DNA of 37,977 bases from Bacillota bacterium (GTDB taxonomy: Bacteria; Bacillota; Proteinivoracia; UBA4975): positions 1 to 37,977 of the forward strand of contig JAAYIH010000036.1 of the NCBI GenBank assembly GCA_012523545.1, written 5' to 3'. A program made the translations under genes and the position numbers. Below are positions 16,049 to 24,099 of this stretch, piece by piece (the stretch's first letter is position 1; every line of letters begins with the position of its first letter). The notes beneath the pieces are model-generated. The model did not search any database. It was not told the DNA's origin and was given only the letters and a program-made list of their open reading frames with translations.

Positions 16049-17032
16049 GTGCCTGCTAATCTTACTCAGCAATACCACGCTGCCGAAGAAGCATACCGAA
16101 AAGCGACTACCTACGAAGAAAAGCTGGCTGCGCTGGAAGAGATGCTGGCCACCATCCCCAAGCACAAAGGAACCGAAAAGCTGCAGGCGGATATTAAAAA
16201 GCGCCTGGCGCGGTTGCGCAGAGAAGGGGAAAAGCCCAAAGGCGGAGGCAGCCGCCAGGAAGATCCTTTTCTCATTGAGCGCCAGGGCGCAGGCCAGATT
16301 TTCCTGCTGGGCTGGCCCAACGCCGGCAAGTCGGCCCTGGTCGGCGCCTTGACCAACGCCCGGGTTCAGGTGGCGGAATATCCCTTTGCCACTGCTCTGC
16401 CGGTCCCGGGCATGATGCAGTTTGAAGACGTGGGCATTCAGCTGGTCGACGCTCCGCCTTTTATGCCCGAAGGCATATCGGGCAATTTTACCGCTGCTTT
16501 GCGCAACAGCGACATGCTCCTGCTGGTGGTGGACCTGTCCGATCACGACTGTGTCGAACACCTGGATGCCATGTTAAAGTTTCTGCAGGAAAAGCGAATC
16601 CTCAGGGACGAAGTGCCTCCGGGCGTGCGGGCTTTAACCCGGGACAAGGTGCTGGTTTTGGGCAACAAGTCCGATTTGGCGGACAGTGCCGAGATGATCG
16701 GGCTGATCCGGGAATTGGTGCCCGATTGTCCCGACATTCTGCCGGTTTCGGCCAGCACCGGGGAAAACCTGCAGCAAATCGGCCCCTTGTTGTTCCGGCG
16801 CCTCCAGGTTATTCGTGTCTACACCAAGAAGCCGGGGAAAAAGCCCGACCTCGACCGGCCCTTTATCCTGCCCCAGGGCAGCACGGTGTACGATTTGGCT
16901 GAATCCATCCACAAGGACATCGCCGAAAACCTGCGCACCGCCAGGGTGTGGGGTTCCGCCAAATTTGACGGTCAGGCCGTCAACCACGATTACGTCCTGT
17001 CGGATCGGGATATCGTCGAGCTCAACGGTTAA
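16049..17032 (+). CDS. DRG/OBG-like GTPase with C-terminal TGS domain
   Basis: 327 residues. An N-terminal helical part (residues 1-60) carries IPKHKGTEKLQADIKKRLARL, like the NKATE...LKAKLAKLR segment of DRG GTPases. The G domain has the P-loop GWPNAGKS (88-95), a G3 motif changed to DAPP, and NKSD for guanine recognition. A TGS domain (about 270-327) contains RPFILPQGSTVYDLAESIHKDI and NHDYVLSDRDIVEL. DRG and OBG relatives associate with ribosomes or translation factors; a similar role here is inference. GTG 16049 follows TAGGAGGG (16036-16043). A terminator follows. Confidence 0.85.
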   Translation: MPANLTQQYHAAEEAYRKATTYEEKLAALEEMLATIPKHKGTEKLQADIKKRLARLRREGEKPKGGGSRQEDPFLIERQGAGQIFLLGWPNAGKSALVGALTNARVQVAEYPFATALPVPGMMQFEDVGIQLVDAPPFMPEGISGNFTAALRNSDMLLLVVDLSDHDCVEHLDAMLKFLQEKRILRDEVPPGVRALTRDKVLVLGNKSDLADSAEMIGLIRELVPDCPDILPVSASTGENLQQIGPLLFRRLQVIRVYTKKPGKKPDLDRPFILPQGSTVYDLAESIHKDIAENLRTARVWGSAKFDGQAVNHDYVLSDRDIVELNG

Positions 17033-17049
17033 AGGCAAATTATATATTG

Positions 17050-17079
17050 AAAGCAGGTCCAAAAGGGGACCTGCTTTTT
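17050..17079 (+). terminator. Terminator after the DRG-like GTPase gene
   Basis: AAAGCAGGTCC (17050-17060) pairs with GGACCTGCTTT (17067-17077) around a 6-base loop, followed by Ts. The flanking A run may let it also work for the convergent DUF1540 gene. Confidence 0.88.
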
Positions 17080-17086
17080 ATTGAAT

Positions 17087-17257
17087 CTAGTGTTTAGGTG
17101 AAAATGTTGCGCAGTCAGTTTGTTCGGTATCGTTGGCATTGGGGGGCTGAATTTCGATTTGCGAGGCCAGGCAGTGGTCGCCGCTGCTGTAATAACGGCA
17201 GGTGTTGACGACGCACTTGACCCGGGGAATAGCACTGTCGCTTTTGTTTACGCGCAA
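17087..17257 (-). CDS. Small Cys-rich DUF1540 protein
   Basis: 56 residues, easily missed because it starts with TTG. A strong AAAGGAGGAGG site (17276-17266) lies 8 bases before the TTG at 17257. The protein has four Cys (15, 20, 29, 49) in the DUF1540 pattern: VKCVVNTCRYYSSGDHC followed by ASQIEI and a final TDCATF. Members are small, probably metal-binding proteins common in spore-forming Firmicutes; function is unknown. It lies 61 bases downstream of leuS in the same direction and converges on the GTPase gene. A GTG at 17266 is a less likely alternative start. Confidence 0.85.
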   Translation of the reverse strand: MRVNKSDSAIPRVKCVVNTCRYYSSGDHCLASQIEIQPPNANDTEQTDCATFSPKH

Positions 17258-17318
17258 GATTTTCACCTCCTCCTTTATAGTATTGGAGGCGCGGTGAAAG
17301 CTATACCCGTTATAATTT

Positions 17319-19754
17319 TCATTTTACCACCAGGTTAATCAGTTTATCCTGCACCCAAATCACTTTAACTATTGTTTTATTTTCCAGCAAACTGCAGATT
17401 TTGCCGCTTTTTTGCGCTTCGGCTACGGCTGCGTCCTGGCTGAGGCCGGCGGGAACAGTGATGGTGTCCCGCAGCTTGCCGTTGATTTGCACGGGGATTT
17501 CAACGGTATCTTCGACCAGCAACGCCGGGTCATACTGGGGCCAGGACTGGAGGTGAATGCTCTGTTTGTATCCCTGCCGGTGCCAGAGTTCTTCGGTCAG
17601 GAAGGGCGCCACCGGCGCCAGCAGGAGCAACAGGGTATCGATGGCCTGTTTCCACAGCGCGCTGCCGCAGATATTGGACCCCTGGTGCCGGGACAGGTGG
17701 TTGGTGAATTCCATCAGGGCCGAGATCATGGTGTTAAACTTAAATTTTTCCATGTCGCTGGTAACCCGGTGGATTGTCTTGTGGATAATGCGCTGGAAAT
17801 CGGTTTCGGAGATGGGTTCGGGCTTGCGCCCGGACGGTTCGCCGCTGACCAGGCGCCAGACCCGGTTGAGGAACCTGGCGATGCCGCCGATGCCCTCGCT
17901 GCTCCAGGGACCGCCCAGCTCCCACGGCGCCATGAACATCAGGTAAGTGCGCACCACATCGGCGCCGTACTTCTCCACCAGGTCGTCGGGGGCCACGACG
18001 TTGCCCCGGGATTTGCTCATCTTTTCCGAGTCCTCGCCCAAAATGGTGCCCTGGTTGAAGAGGGCGCGCATGGGTTCAGAAATGCTGGTCAGACCCATAT
18101 CCCGCATGGCCTTGGTAAAGAAGCGGACGTAGAGGAGGTGCATGGTGGCGTGTTCGATGCCGCCGGTGTACTGATCCACGGGCAGCCAGTATTCCGCTTC
18201 CCGGGGGTCAAAGGGGCGCCGGTCGTCCCGGGGGCTGAGGTAGCGGTACTGGTACCATGAGGAATCGAAGAAGGTGTCCATGGTGTCGGTTTCCCGCTCT
18301 GCATCGGCGCCGCACTGCGGGCACTGGGCGTGCAGAAATTCCTTGTGGAAGCGCAGCGGCGACTCGCCGGTGGGACTGAATTCGGCATCTTCCGGCAGCA
18401 GTACCGGCAACTGGTCCTCGGGCACGCCCACCGGACCGCAATGGGGGCAATGGATGATGGGGATGGGGGTGCCCCAGTAGCGCTGACGGCTGATCAGCCA
18501 GTCCCGCAAGCGGTAGTGTACCTTCCTGCAGCCGATGCCCCTGGCTTCAATGTCGTCGGCTATTTTTTTCATGGCCTCCTGGTTGTCCAGGCCCGACCAG
18601 GGTCCAGAATTGGCCAGCGTGCCCGGTCCCGTCCAGGCTTCGGCCAGGGGGTCGGGGAGGCCCTGGGGCGGAACTATCACTGCCGGAATGGGCAAGTTGT
18701 ACTTGCGGGCGAAGTCGAAATCCCGCTGGTCGTGGGCAGGAACGGCCATGATGGAACCGGTGCCGTAGCTCATCAAGACATAGTCGGCGATGAAAATGGG
18801 GATGTCCTCGCCGGTGTAAGGATGGACGGCATAAGCTCCGGTAAATACCCCGTCCTTTTCCTTGGCGGTGCTGAGGCGTTCAATTTCTGTGCGCCTGGTT
18901 GCTTTGCGGACATAGTCTTTTACCGCCGCCAGGCAATCTGGACTGGTGATTTTTTCCACCAGGGGATGTTCCGGGGCCAGGACCACAAAAGACATGCCGA
19001 AAATGGTGTCGATGCGGGTGGTAAAGACCGAAAACTTTTCTTCCGTTCCCTTGACCTGCATGGTAAACTCCACGCCCTGGCTGCGGCCAATCCAGTTGGT
19101 CTGCATGGTTTTAACCCGCTCCGGCCAGTCTATGCCGCTGAAATCCAGGAGCTCGTCGGCGTAGGCGGTGATTTTCAGGAACCATTGATTGAGTTCCCTT
19201 TTTTCCACCGGGGTGTCGCACCGTTCGCAGACCCGGTCTTCGCCTACCACCTGCTCCCGTGCCAGGGTGGTGTTGCAGGTGGGGCACCAGTCCACCGGGG
19301 CAAATTTTTTGTAGGCCAGACCGTGTTCAAAGAATTTCAGGAACAGCCATTGGTTCCACTTGTAGTACTGGGGATCGCAGGTGATTATCTCCCTGCTCCA
19401 GTCAAACATGGCGCCCATGGAGCGCAGTTGTTTGCGCATCCGTTCTATGTTGGCGTAGGTCCACTTTCCCGGGTGGATATTGTGCTTGATGGCGGCGTTT
19501 TCGGCGGGCAGGCCAAAAGCGTCAAAGCCCATGGGAAAGAGGACGTTGTAACCCCGCATGCGTTTGTACCTGGCCCGGGCGTCGGAGGGGACCATGGCGT
19601 ACCAGTGCCCGATGTGCAGGTCGCCGCTGGGATAGGGGAACATGGTCAGCGCGTAGTATTTTTCCCGGGCAGGGTCTTTTTCAGTTTTATAGAGCTGCTG
19701 CTCTTCCCAGGCTTTCTTCCATTTTTCTTCAATTGCTTTGAAATCGTAACTCAC
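17319..19754 (-). CDS. leuS: Leucyl-tRNA synthetase
   Basis: 811 residues, normal for a bacterial LeuRS, which attaches leucine to tRNA-Leu. The class I catalytic signature HIGH is at residues 47-50 (YPSGDLHIGHWYAM) and EKMSKSRGN lies in the second half. The CP1 editing domain shows TTRIDTIFGMSF and the GTG...VPAHDQRDFDFA block. A Zn-binding CPTCNTTLA...CERC stretch and an anticodon-binding C-terminal domain are present. GTG 19754 follows AAGGAG (19767-19762). A T-box leader with a CTC specifier precedes it, so expression should rise when tRNA-Leu is uncharged. Confidence 0.97.
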   Translation of the reverse strand: MSYDFKAIEEKWKKAWEEQQLYKTEKDPAREKYYALTMFPYPSGDLHIGHWYAMVPSDARARYKRMRGYNVLFPMGFDAFGLPAENAAIKHNIHPGKWTYANIERMRKQLRSMGAMFDWSREIITCDPQYYKWNQWLFLKFFEHGLAYKKFAPVDWCPTCNTTLAREQVVGEDRVCERCDTPVEKRELNQWFLKITAYADELLDFSGIDWPERVKTMQTNWIGRSQGVEFTMQVKGTEEKFSVFTTRIDTIFGMSFVVLAPEHPLVEKITSPDCLAAVKDYVRKATRRTEIERLSTAKEKDGVFTGAYAVHPYTGEDIPIFIADYVLMSYGTGSIMAVPAHDQRDFDFARKYNLPIPAVIVPPQGLPDPLAEAWTGPGTLANSGPWSGLDNQEAMKKIADDIEARGIGCRKVHYRLRDWLISRQRYWGTPIPIIHCPHCGPVGVPEDQLPVLLPEDAEFSPTGESPLRFHKEFLHAQCPQCGADAERETDTMDTFFDSSWYQYRYLSPRDDRRPFDPREAEYWLPVDQYTGGIEHATMHLLYVRFFTKAMRDMGLTSISEPMRALFNQGTILGEDSEKMSKSRGNVVAPDDLVEKYGADVVRTYLMFMAPWELGGPWSSEGIGGIARFLNRVWRLVSGEPSGRKPEPISETDFQRIIHKTIHRVTSDMEKFKFNTMISALMEFTNHLSRHQGSNICGSALWKQAIDTLLLLLAPVAPFLTEELWHRQGYKQSIHLQSWPQYDPALLVEDTVEIPVQINGKLRDTITVPAGLSQDAAVAEAQKSGKICSLLENKTIVKVIWVQDKLINLVVK

Positions 19755-19784
19755 CTTCTCACTCCTTCACAGTTGTCCGGATAA

Positions 19785-20008
19785 CAAAAAACCCCCGTCA
19801 GGGACGAGGGTTCCCGCGGTACCACCCTGGTTGCATAAAAATGCCAACTCTGCGGCGTTAACGGAGCCACCGGGCAAAATTGCTACCTTTTGCCGGCTCA
19901 GGGCTGAGTTCACGGGCAGCCAGTACCGGCCTCGCAGCCCAGGGCCGGCTCTCTGCTACTGACGTTCCCGCTACTGCTTCCCGTCACAGCCTTTAATCTC
20001 TCATTTGT
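19785..20008 (-). promoter_or_regulatory. T-box leader of leuS (Leu, specifier CTC)
   Basis: The minus strand carries the invariant T-box sequence AGGGTGGTACCGCG (19828-19815). A terminator follows: AACCCTCGTC paired with GACGGGGGTT (19812-19803 with 19799-19790), then a T run at 19790-19785. In the stem I region a GAACTCAG stretch gives a plausible specifier codon CTC (19908-19906), which codes for Leu and agrees with the gene downstream. Uncharged tRNA-Leu would pair with the specifier and with the TGGN bulge to favour antitermination. Confidence 0.93.
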
Positions 20009-20014
20009 TGGTAT

Positions 20015-20043
20015 ATAATAAGACAAAGCTGAACGGATGTCAA
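20015..20043 (-). promoter_or_regulatory. Sigma-A promoter of the leuS T-box transcript
   Basis: On the minus strand TTGACA (20043-20038) and TATTAT (20020-20015) are 17 bases apart. The same AT block read on the plus strand contains TATAAT (20014-20019), a possible -10 for the divergent ytpB-like gene, though without a good -35. Confidence 0.82.
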
Positions 20044-20061
20044 GGATGGGAGCGCATAAAT

Positions 20062-21072
20062 ATGCTTATTGCCCGCATGTTGGCCAACTTCCCCAAAGTG
20101 CGCAGGCAATTGAAGGAGTACAGAAATTTTCTGGCCGGTTGCCCCGGCCCTTTGGCCCGGCAGGCCCTGGACAGCATCCGGGACAAGGAATTCCACTGCC
20201 TGGGAGGCAGCGTCTACGCTCTGCTGGCCGGGCGGGACAAAGAAGACGACGCCTTGCGGTTTATCGTCGCCTTTCAGACCATCAGCGATTATCTGGACAA
20301 TTTGTGCGACCGCATGGGGGTGCAATCGGAGCCGGCCTTTCGCCGTCTCCATGCTTCTATGCTGGACTGTCTGACAGACCGTCCTCTCCAAAGCGGCGAT
20401 TACTATGCCCTCTTTCCTGAGGGCGGGGACGGCGGGTACCTGCGGCGCCTGGTGGACGATTGCCGGGCGGCGCTGGCGCAAATTGGCCTGGATGAGCGGC
20501 GCCGGCGTCAGGCACAGCAATTGACCCGGCTGTATATAGATCTGCAGAGTTACAAGCATTTGCGCCGGAAGACAGGAGAAGAGAAGCTGGCGGGGTTGTA
20601 TCGGCGCCATGCCGCGGCAATGCCCGGCTTGTACTGGTGGGAATTCGCCGCCGCCTGCGGTTCCACCCTGGGTGTTTTTTGCCTGGCGGCGGCGCCGGAC
20701 TGCCGGGGCGTTTACCGGGCCTACATGCCTTGGGTATGTGGCCTGCACATTCTCCTGGATTATTTCATCGACCAGGAAGAGGACGAAGCTCACGGAGACA
20801 TGAACCTGGTTTCGTACTACAGCAGTGAAGAAATGCAATTGCAGCGCCTGCTCTTGTTTTATGCCCGGGCCCGGGAGGAGGTAAAACACCTGGCCAACAG
20901 TGCATTTCACACCATGGTGGCAGACGGTTTGCTGGCGCTGTATTTGTCCGATCCCAAAGCTCGTTCCCCGGTCCTGCGGGACACCGGCCGCCGGCTGCTA
21001 GCGGAGGCGGGGTTGCGCCCCCGGGTGCTCTGCGGGCTGGCCAGGGTGTTGCGGCGGGCCGGAGTCCTGTGA
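20062..21072 (+). CDS. ytpB: YtpB-like tetraprenyl-beta-curcumene synthase (DUF2600)
   Basis: 336 residues. YtpB of B. subtilis cyclises heptaprenyl (C35) diphosphate to tetraprenyl-beta-curcumene, a sesquarterpene precursor. The family's Asp-rich motif appears as DYLDNLCD (residues 76-83), and a second acidic stretch DYFIDQEEDEAHGDMN lies near the family's typical position. ATG 20062 follows GGATGGGAG (20044-20052) and is preferred over an upstream TTG/GTG frame extension. Its last 75 bases overlap, tail to tail, a polyprenyl diphosphate synthase gene that could supply its substrate. The chain length used here is inferred. Confidence 0.83.
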   Translation: MLIARMLANFPKVRRQLKEYRNFLAGCPGPLARQALDSIRDKEFHCLGGSVYALLAGRDKEDDALRFIVAFQTISDYLDNLCDRMGVQSEPAFRRLHASMLDCLTDRPLQSGDYYALFPEGGDGGYLRRLVDDCRAALAQIGLDERRRRQAQQLTRLYIDLQSYKHLRRKTGEEKLAGLYRRHAAAMPGLYWWEFAAACGSTLGVFCLAAAPDCRGVYRAYMPWVCGLHILLDYFIDQEEDEAHGDMNLVSYYSSEEMQLQRLLLFYARAREEVKHLANSAFHTMVADGLLALYLSDPKARSPVLRDTGRRLLAEAGLRPRVLCGLARVLRRAGVL

Positions 21073-22038
21073 AAACCGGTCGCATTTCTCCTGCAACCAG
21101 GCGGCAAGGTTTTTCAGGGCGCGGACCTGTTGCGTGTCGGGGAAGACAGCCAGTTTTCCCAGGGCCTGCTGTATGTAGCGACTGGCGGCCCGGGCGGACT
21201 TGGCCAGGGCCCCGGTTTCTCTCAGCTCCCCGGCCAGCATTTCCGGCGCCAGTTGCCTCTTTTGCCGCAGAAGTTCCAGCACGCGTCCGCGGCTGCGGGG
21301 GTTGGCCAGCAAGTGCATGAGGGGCAGGGTAATGATTCCGTGTTTAAGGTCGTTGCCGCGCGGCTTGCCCGATTCGTCGTGGCCCAGGGCGTAGTCGCTG
21401 ATGTCGTCGATGATTTGGTACGCGATGCCCAGGTGGAGCCCAAAATCCCGAAGCGCCGGTATTTTCGCGGCGGGCATGGCGCTGACGAGGCCGCCGCACT
21501 GGCAACAGGCGGCCAGGAGGCTGGCAGTCTTTCCGATAATGCTCCGCACGTACGTTTCCGGCGTTATATCGGGGTTAAAATGGGAGTGGAGCTGGAGCAA
21601 TTCTCCTTCGGACATGGCTGCGACAGCTTCTGCCATTGCATCCAGAGCCTGGGGATAGGTGCAGAGCAGGGAAAAGGCCCGGGCGAATAAAAAATCGCCC
21701 GCCAATACGCTGGTAGAGTTGCCCCACCTGCGGTTGACGCTGGGCCGGCCCCGGCGCAGCGAAGCAGCGTCGACGACGTCGTCATGGAGGAGGGAGGCGG
21801 TATGGATCAGTTCTGCTGCCGCGGCGATATCAATGCGCGCAGCCTGGCTGCCCGGATAGATGCCCGAGCACAACAGGACCAGGAGGGGGCGGATGCGTTT
21901 GCCGCCCAAACTCAGGATATATTCGGCAATGGCCTGCAGCGGGGGCGGACAGCGGAGAATTTCCCGCATGCGCTTTTCCACCAGGGCCAATTCTGGCGCC
22001 GCCACAGATTGCAAGCGTTGCTCTTTTGCGTAAGACAT
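20998..22038 (-). CDS. Polyprenyl diphosphate synthase (heptaprenyl-type, HepT-like)
   Basis: 346 residues, trans-isoprenyl diphosphate synthase family. It elongates an allylic diphosphate with isopentenyl diphosphate units. Signatures are GGKRIRP (45-51), the first Asp-rich motif DDVVD (86-90) and the second DDISD (211-215). ATG 22038 follows GGGGTGAG (22050-22043); a longer frame upstream overlaps the LysR gene. The last 20 or so residues (Pro/Gln-rich) extend past the usual family end and are antisense to ytpB. Product length is not readable with certainty; C35 is inferred from the ytpB neighbour. It may also feed quinone side-chain synthesis. Confidence 0.9.
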   Translation of the reverse strand: MSYAKEQRLQSVAAPELALVEKRMREILRCPPPLQAIAEYILSLGGKRIRPLLVLLCSGIYPGSQAARIDIAAAAELIHTASLLHDDVVDAASLRRGRPSVNRRWGNSTSVLAGDFLFARAFSLLCTYPQALDAMAEAVAAMSEGELLQLHSHFNPDITPETYVRSIIGKTASLLAACCQCGGLVSAMPAAKIPALRDFGLHLGIAYQIIDDISDYALGHDESGKPRGNDLKHGIITLPLMHLLANPRSRGRVLELLRQKRQLAPEMLAGELRETGALAKSARAASRYIQQALGKLAVFPDTQQVRALKNLAAWLQEKCDRFSQDSGPPQHPGQPAEHPGAQPRLR

Positions 22039-22078
22039 TTGCTCACCCCGGCTTAGTATGTCCGGAAAAAAAAGAAAG

Positions 22079-23017
22079 TCAGCAATCTGTAGCGCCGACT
22101 TCGCGGTTTGCGGACAGATTTCCCAGCTGCAGGCTGGCGATGAGGTCCTGGACTCCGGAGGTGTTGGCCAGGGCGGAACGGACCAGAAGGTTAATGGGGA
22201 CAAAAATGTTTAAACCCTTAATCTCGACTGTTTCCAGCTGGCCGATGTCGAAGCAGGCCAGGCGGGGGACCAGGCCGATGCCGGCATCGGCCTTGACAGC
22301 GCTAATGACGGCGGCGCAGCTTTCCATCTCCATGACAATGCGCAGCTGGGCAGACAGGATGTTGTGCTGAGCAAGGCCCAATTCAACGGCGGCCCGGCAA
22401 CCGAAAGATTTGCTTAACAAAATGAGCGGCAGACCGGGCAACTGCTCAATGCTGTATTTTTTCCCCGCCCAGGGGCTGTGCTTGTGACAGACGGCGACAA
22501 TTTCATCATAGCCCAGGCAATAGCAGTCGATTTTTTCGTTTTCCAGGGCGCTCTTGCTTCCTGGGGGAGGGGGCCCGGAAATAATCCCAATATCTGCGGT
22601 TCCGTCGACGAGATTTTCAATCACCTGTTCCACCAGGGCGATGTTCAGGGCAAAGTGTCTTTCCGGGTGAGCCTTGGTAAATTTCAGCATCTTGACGGGC
22701 AGGATGTACGAGGCGGGGTAAGGGGAAGCGGAGATTTTTAAACTGCGGCTGGCCGGGTTGTGCATTTCTTTGAGGTCCTGTTCCATGGCTTCGACGATCT
22801 TGAGCAATCTCTGGCCATGCAGGTAGACGATTTCACCGGCCGGAGTCAGCCTCACCCCGCGGTTAGTCCTCTCAAGCAGCTTGGCGCCCAGTCGGCTTTC
22901 CAGGCAGTTGATCTGCAGACTGAGGGCTGGTTGGCTGAGGTGCATTTCCCGGGCAGCTCTGGTGATTGATTTCACTTTCACAACCTTGCAGAAAGACCGT
23001 ATGTAGTCCAGATGCAT
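22079..23017 (-). CDS. LysR family transcriptional regulator
   Basis: 312 residues. The N-terminal winged helix-turn-helix (residues 1-60) shows SITRAAREMHLSQPALSLQINCLESRLGAKLLERT, the classic LysR pattern, followed by a periplasmic-binding-like effector domain (about 90-295). It is of the CysL/CbbR-like general type, but the effector is unknown. ATG 23017 follows GGGGGAGGGG. It lies 111 bases downstream of a Tm-1-like gene and 40 bases upstream of the polyprenyl synthase gene, all on the minus strand; what it controls is not clear. Confidence 0.93.
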   Translation of the reverse strand: MHLDYIRSFCKVVKVKSITRAAREMHLSQPALSLQINCLESRLGAKLLERTNRGVRLTPAGEIVYLHGQRLLKIVEAMEQDLKEMHNPASRSLKISASPYPASYILPVKMLKFTKAHPERHFALNIALVEQVIENLVDGTADIGIISGPPPPGSKSALENEKIDCYCLGYDEIVAVCHKHSPWAGKKYSIEQLPGLPLILLSKSFGCRAAVELGLAQHNILSAQLRIVMEMESCAAVISAVKADAGIGLVPRLACFDIGQLETVEIKGLNIFVPINLLVRSALANTSGVQDLIASLQLGNLSANREVGATDC

Positions 23018-23128
23018 TTGTTCCCCTCCCCCTTGACCCTGGTTGTGCCTGTCAATATCTAGTATACAATAAATACTGCCTCAGTGGGCGGTAAAGCCAA
23101 TAGATATAAAAAATGCAAATACCTGCAG

Positions 23129-24010
23129 TCAGTTGAGCAATTTTTGTAAAGTTTTAGCAGCGTAAAGGTAAAAAGCCTGGCTTCCATAGCGGAGCGGCGC
23201 CGCTGCCGGGTTCCCGGCGTCAAGGCAGGAGGGCTGCGGGCTGACGGTGACGACGTAGGGCTTGTTTATTAAGGCTGCCAGGGGACCAGAGGAGTCCGCG
23301 GGATTTTTGCACAAGAGGACGGTGGGGATTTCCCGGGCCAGGGCAATTTCCAACAGGGCATCCAGCCCGGCCAGAGTATCTTCTGCTGCCAGACCCTGGC
23401 AATAGCCCTGGCGCAGCAACCCGAGGAGGCGCCGGTCGATTTGGGGAAAGGAGAGATAGTTGACGCCCAGTTGGGTCAGGGCCGGTTCCAGGCCTGGACA
23501 ACAGCAGGCCACTGTGGGAATGGAGGAGCAATAACTGGCAGCGCTGCACAGGGTCATTCCGCGCAGGGCGAAGGCCGCATTGCCCAGGCAAATCTTGATA
23601 ACGGGATTGAGCCGGTTGTACCGGCCGGGCAAACGGATGCAGGCGACGTCATCGGCGCTTTGCCAGGCACAGTCCGCGCTGAGCACGGCAAGTTTGGGCG
23701 CGCCGTAGGGCAGGGCCGCAAAGGCCGCTTCTGCTGCCGAGCAGTGCTGAGGTTCATTGCCCAGAATGCACAGCAGCCCGTCGGCGATGCCCTGAATGTA
23801 CAGCCGGGCGATGGCGGCAGCGACGCTCTGCTCCCGGGTCAGGCCGGGAAAAAGCCTGTGCACTTCCCGCATGTTGAGATCAGCCCGGCCCGGTTTGTCG
23901 GAAATGTTCACGGTAATAACCCGGGCCGCCGCCAGGTGCAGCATGTCCGTCAAAAACTCCATCTCGTGTCCCCACTGAAACGTGTCCCCCATTACGATTA
24001 CCTGTTTCAC
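23129..24010 (-). CDS. Divergent Tm-1-like/UPF0261 domain protein
   Basis: 293 residues. The first half resembles the N-terminal ATP-binding domain of Tm-1/UPF0261 proteins: an initial IVMGDTFQWGHEMEFL in place of the usual GTFDTKGEE, a REQSVAAAIARLYIQGIADGLLCILG segment, ALPYGAPKLAVLSA, and NPVIKICLGNAAFALRGM. The second half is shorter than the TIM-barrel domain of the family (about 400 residues in full), so this may be a reduced variant. GTG 24010 follows GGAGGGG. Function is unknown. The LysR gene downstream could be co-transcribed and might regulate it. Family assignment is from pattern recognition. Confidence 0.6.
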   Translation of the reverse strand: MKQVIVMGDTFQWGHEMEFLTDMLHLAAARVITVNISDKPGRADLNMREVHRLFPGLTREQSVAAAIARLYIQGIADGLLCILGNEPQHCSAAEAAFAALPYGAPKLAVLSADCAWQSADDVACIRLPGRYNRLNPVIKICLGNAAFALRGMTLCSAASYCSSIPTVACCCPGLEPALTQLGVNYLSFPQIDRRLLGLLRQGYCQGLAAEDTLAGLDALLEIALAREIPTVLLCKNPADSSGPLAALINKPYVVTVSPQPSCLDAGNPAAAPLRYGSQAFYLYAAKTLQKLLN

Positions 24011-24065
24011 ACTGTTCCCCTCCCTGAGTACATATGTTTATGCCGTGGGGAGGGGGGGTATACAT

Positions 24066-24099
24066 AAAAAAAGACACATCCGGAGGATGTGTCTTTTTA
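24066..24099. terminator. Bidirectional terminator at the end of cysS
   Basis: GACACATCC (24073-24081) pairs with GGATGTGTC (24085-24093) and is flanked by A5-7 and T5 runs, so it works on both strands. The TAA stop of cysS (24099-24097) lies inside the flanking T/A tract. Confidence 0.9.

Noticed and set aside
18330-19784. 484-codon open frame antisense to leuS
   Set aside because: leuS is complete with HIGH, KMSKS and editing motifs. The antisense product has no recognisable family and also crosses into the T-box leader.
23032-23061. TTGACC near 23032 as a plus-strand promoter
   Set aside because: The -10 candidate at normal distance is poor (TATCTA) and no plus-strand gene follows.
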